From CAIKMD01 sp963729935 (GTDB lineage Bacteria; Pseudomonadota; Alphaproteobacteria; ATCC43930; CGMCC-115725): a DNA stretch of 64,000 nt. The DNA is taken from the NCBI GenBank assembly GCA_963729935.1, contig CAVSPW010000004.1, positions 372,001 to 436,000 on the forward strand. Direction: 5' to 3'. The notes below the pieces were generated by a model. That model did not search any database. It was not told the DNA's origin and saw nothing but the letters and a program-made list of their open reading frames with translations. Shown here one piece after another: positions 63,293 through 64,000 of the stretch; positions within the stretch are counted from its first letter, which is position 1; each line of letters begins with the position of its first letter. A program made the position numbers and the translations under genes.

Positions 63293-64000
63293 ATGCAGCC
63301 GCACCGCAGTCTCGCCGCCGGAATCATCCTCGCGCTCGCAGCGGCGGCGGTGCCGGCACAGGCGCAGATGGAGAAAACAAGCCTCGCGCTTCCGGCCCGG
63401 GCGTTCATTTTCTCGACGGCCTATATCGCCGAGGACGCGGGCATCTTCAAGAGCGAGGGGCTCGAGGTCACACAACAGGTCATCACCGGCATCGGCTCGG
63501 CCAACGCCGTGATCTCCGGCTCGATCGATTTTTCCTTTTCATCCGGCGTGACCTTGACGCGCGCGTCGGCGCGCGGGCAGGACCTCATCGGCATCGCGAT
63601 GACCTATGACCGGACCGGATTCTGGGTCCTGATCAGCAAGAAGATCGCCGAAGAACGGCATTTCGATCCCAAGGCGCCGTTGGCCGAGCGGGCGAAAGTG
63701 CTCAAGGGTCTGCGGATCGGCGTCGGGGCGATCAACGCGATCCCCCACGCCTATCTCAAACTGATCGCGAGAGCCGGCGGGTTGGATCCCGAACGGGATA
63801 TCGTCGTCGCCGGCATCACGCCGCCCGAACAGATCGGCGCGCTCCAGCGCGACGCGATCGACGGGGTTTCGAGCGGACCGCCCGTGATCGAGCAGATGGT
63901 GCAAGACGGGATGGCGGTCGTGATCGCCGACGGAACCACCGGGAAGGTTGACCCGCCTGCCCTCGCGCACATCGCCGCCAACGTCTTGATGACGCGGCGG
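63293..64000 (+). CDS. ABC transporter substrate-binding protein, cut by the window edge
   Basis: 236 residues are visible from ATG 63293 (upstream GGGGAGAAAG) to the right edge. After a signal peptide ending AQAQ the NMT1/SsuA-like pattern is clear: STAYIAEDAGIFKSEGLEV, SANAVISGSIDFSFSSGV, LKGLRIGVGAINAIPHAYL and GITPPEQIGALQRDAIDG. It is a paralogue of the orphan at 56332-57351. Whether transporter genes follow cannot be seen. It lies directly after the coxM terminator, so it is transcribed separately. Confidence 0.88.
   Translation, partial: MQPHRSLAAGIILALAAAAVPAQAQMEKTSLALPARAFIFSTAYIAEDAGIFKSEGLEVTQQVITGIGSANAVISGSIDFSFSSGVTLTRASARGQDLIGIAMTYDRTGFWVLISKKIAEERHFDPKAPLAERAKVLKGLRIGVGAINAIPHAYLKLIARAGGLDPERDIVVAGITPPEQIGALQRDAIDGVSSGPPVIEQMVQDGMAVVIADGTTGKVDPPALAHIAANVLMTRR

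Overview
The window looks like chromosomal DNA of an alphaproteobacterium. The evidence is high GC content, bacterial codon use and several gene blocks typical of that class: mltB-rlpA-dac-tmk-holB-metG-tatD-MBL hydrolase, ispDF-pgpA-cinA, dusB-ntrB-ntrC-ntrY-ntrX, hfq-hflX, and a bacterial NDUFS4-like complex I accessory subunit. The order within the class is not resolved from sequence alone. I see no transposase, integrase, phage gene, CRISPR array or rRNA.

Layout. 1-1042 holds the start of one small gene running off the left edge, an inverted repeat and an AT-rich patch with three motifs spaced exactly 20 bp apart; otherwise it is gene-free. 1.0-4.9 kb: a YdcF-family protein with a frameshifted tail, a nucleoside transporter, a class II aldolase and a tandem-hotdog thioesterase. 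4.9-13.1 kb: a co-directional housekeeping block for peptidoglycan remodelling, dTMP synthesis, DNA polymerase III delta prime, methionyl-tRNA synthetase and two metal hydrolases. 13.2-18.5 kb: mazG, then accessory genes (Tat-exported amidohydrolase, solute-binding protein, 3-hydroxyisobutyrate dehydrogenase-like enzyme, PDZ lipoprotein). 18.7-29.7 kb: a minus-strand regulatory run dusB-ntrB-ntrC-ntrY-ntrX-dat-HAD-hfq-hflX, combining nitrogen control with the RNA chaperone Hfq. 29.7-32.7 kb: a cytochrome assembly protein on the minus strand, then ispDF-pgpA-cinA on the plus strand.

32.7-39.98 kb: an accessory catabolic group (amidohydrolase, carboxymuconolactone decarboxylase, luciferase-like oxidoreductase), a DUF3574 lipoprotein, a tightly overlapping envelope operon (unknown protein, lipid-type methyltransferase, LpxH-like phosphoesterase, glycosyltransferase) and two overlapping single-domain response regulators. 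40.0-53.2 kb: a metal-handling island. A minus-strand run codes for response regulator, histidine kinase, NiCoT transporter, DUF2946, an exported protein, CopC, a CopD-cytochrome c-redoxin fusion and PCu(A)C. It faces a plus-strand TolC-MFP-RND efflux operon across a short divergent control region. 53.2-64 kb: orphan solute-binding proteins, a MetE-like protein, a short HPF-like protein, a cNMP-binding protein, two tRNAs, an NhaD-like antiporter and a CoxG-CoxS-CoxM operon. In the last of these the catalytic CoxL gene between S and M is reduced to about 67 codons.

Recurring oddities. Two genes (YdcF-like, MltB-like) change reading frame near their 3' ends, and a third (a solute-binding protein) seems to have lost its stop; all three would be repaired by removing one base. 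That points either to indel errors in the assembly or to gene decay. Two genes (tmk and the DUF3574 lipoprotein) appear to start at CTG inside a CTGA overlap with the upstream stop. The best candidates for new biology are the CopD-cytochrome c-redoxin fusion in its copper cluster and the set of transporter-less solute-binding proteins, one paired with a MetE-like protein.
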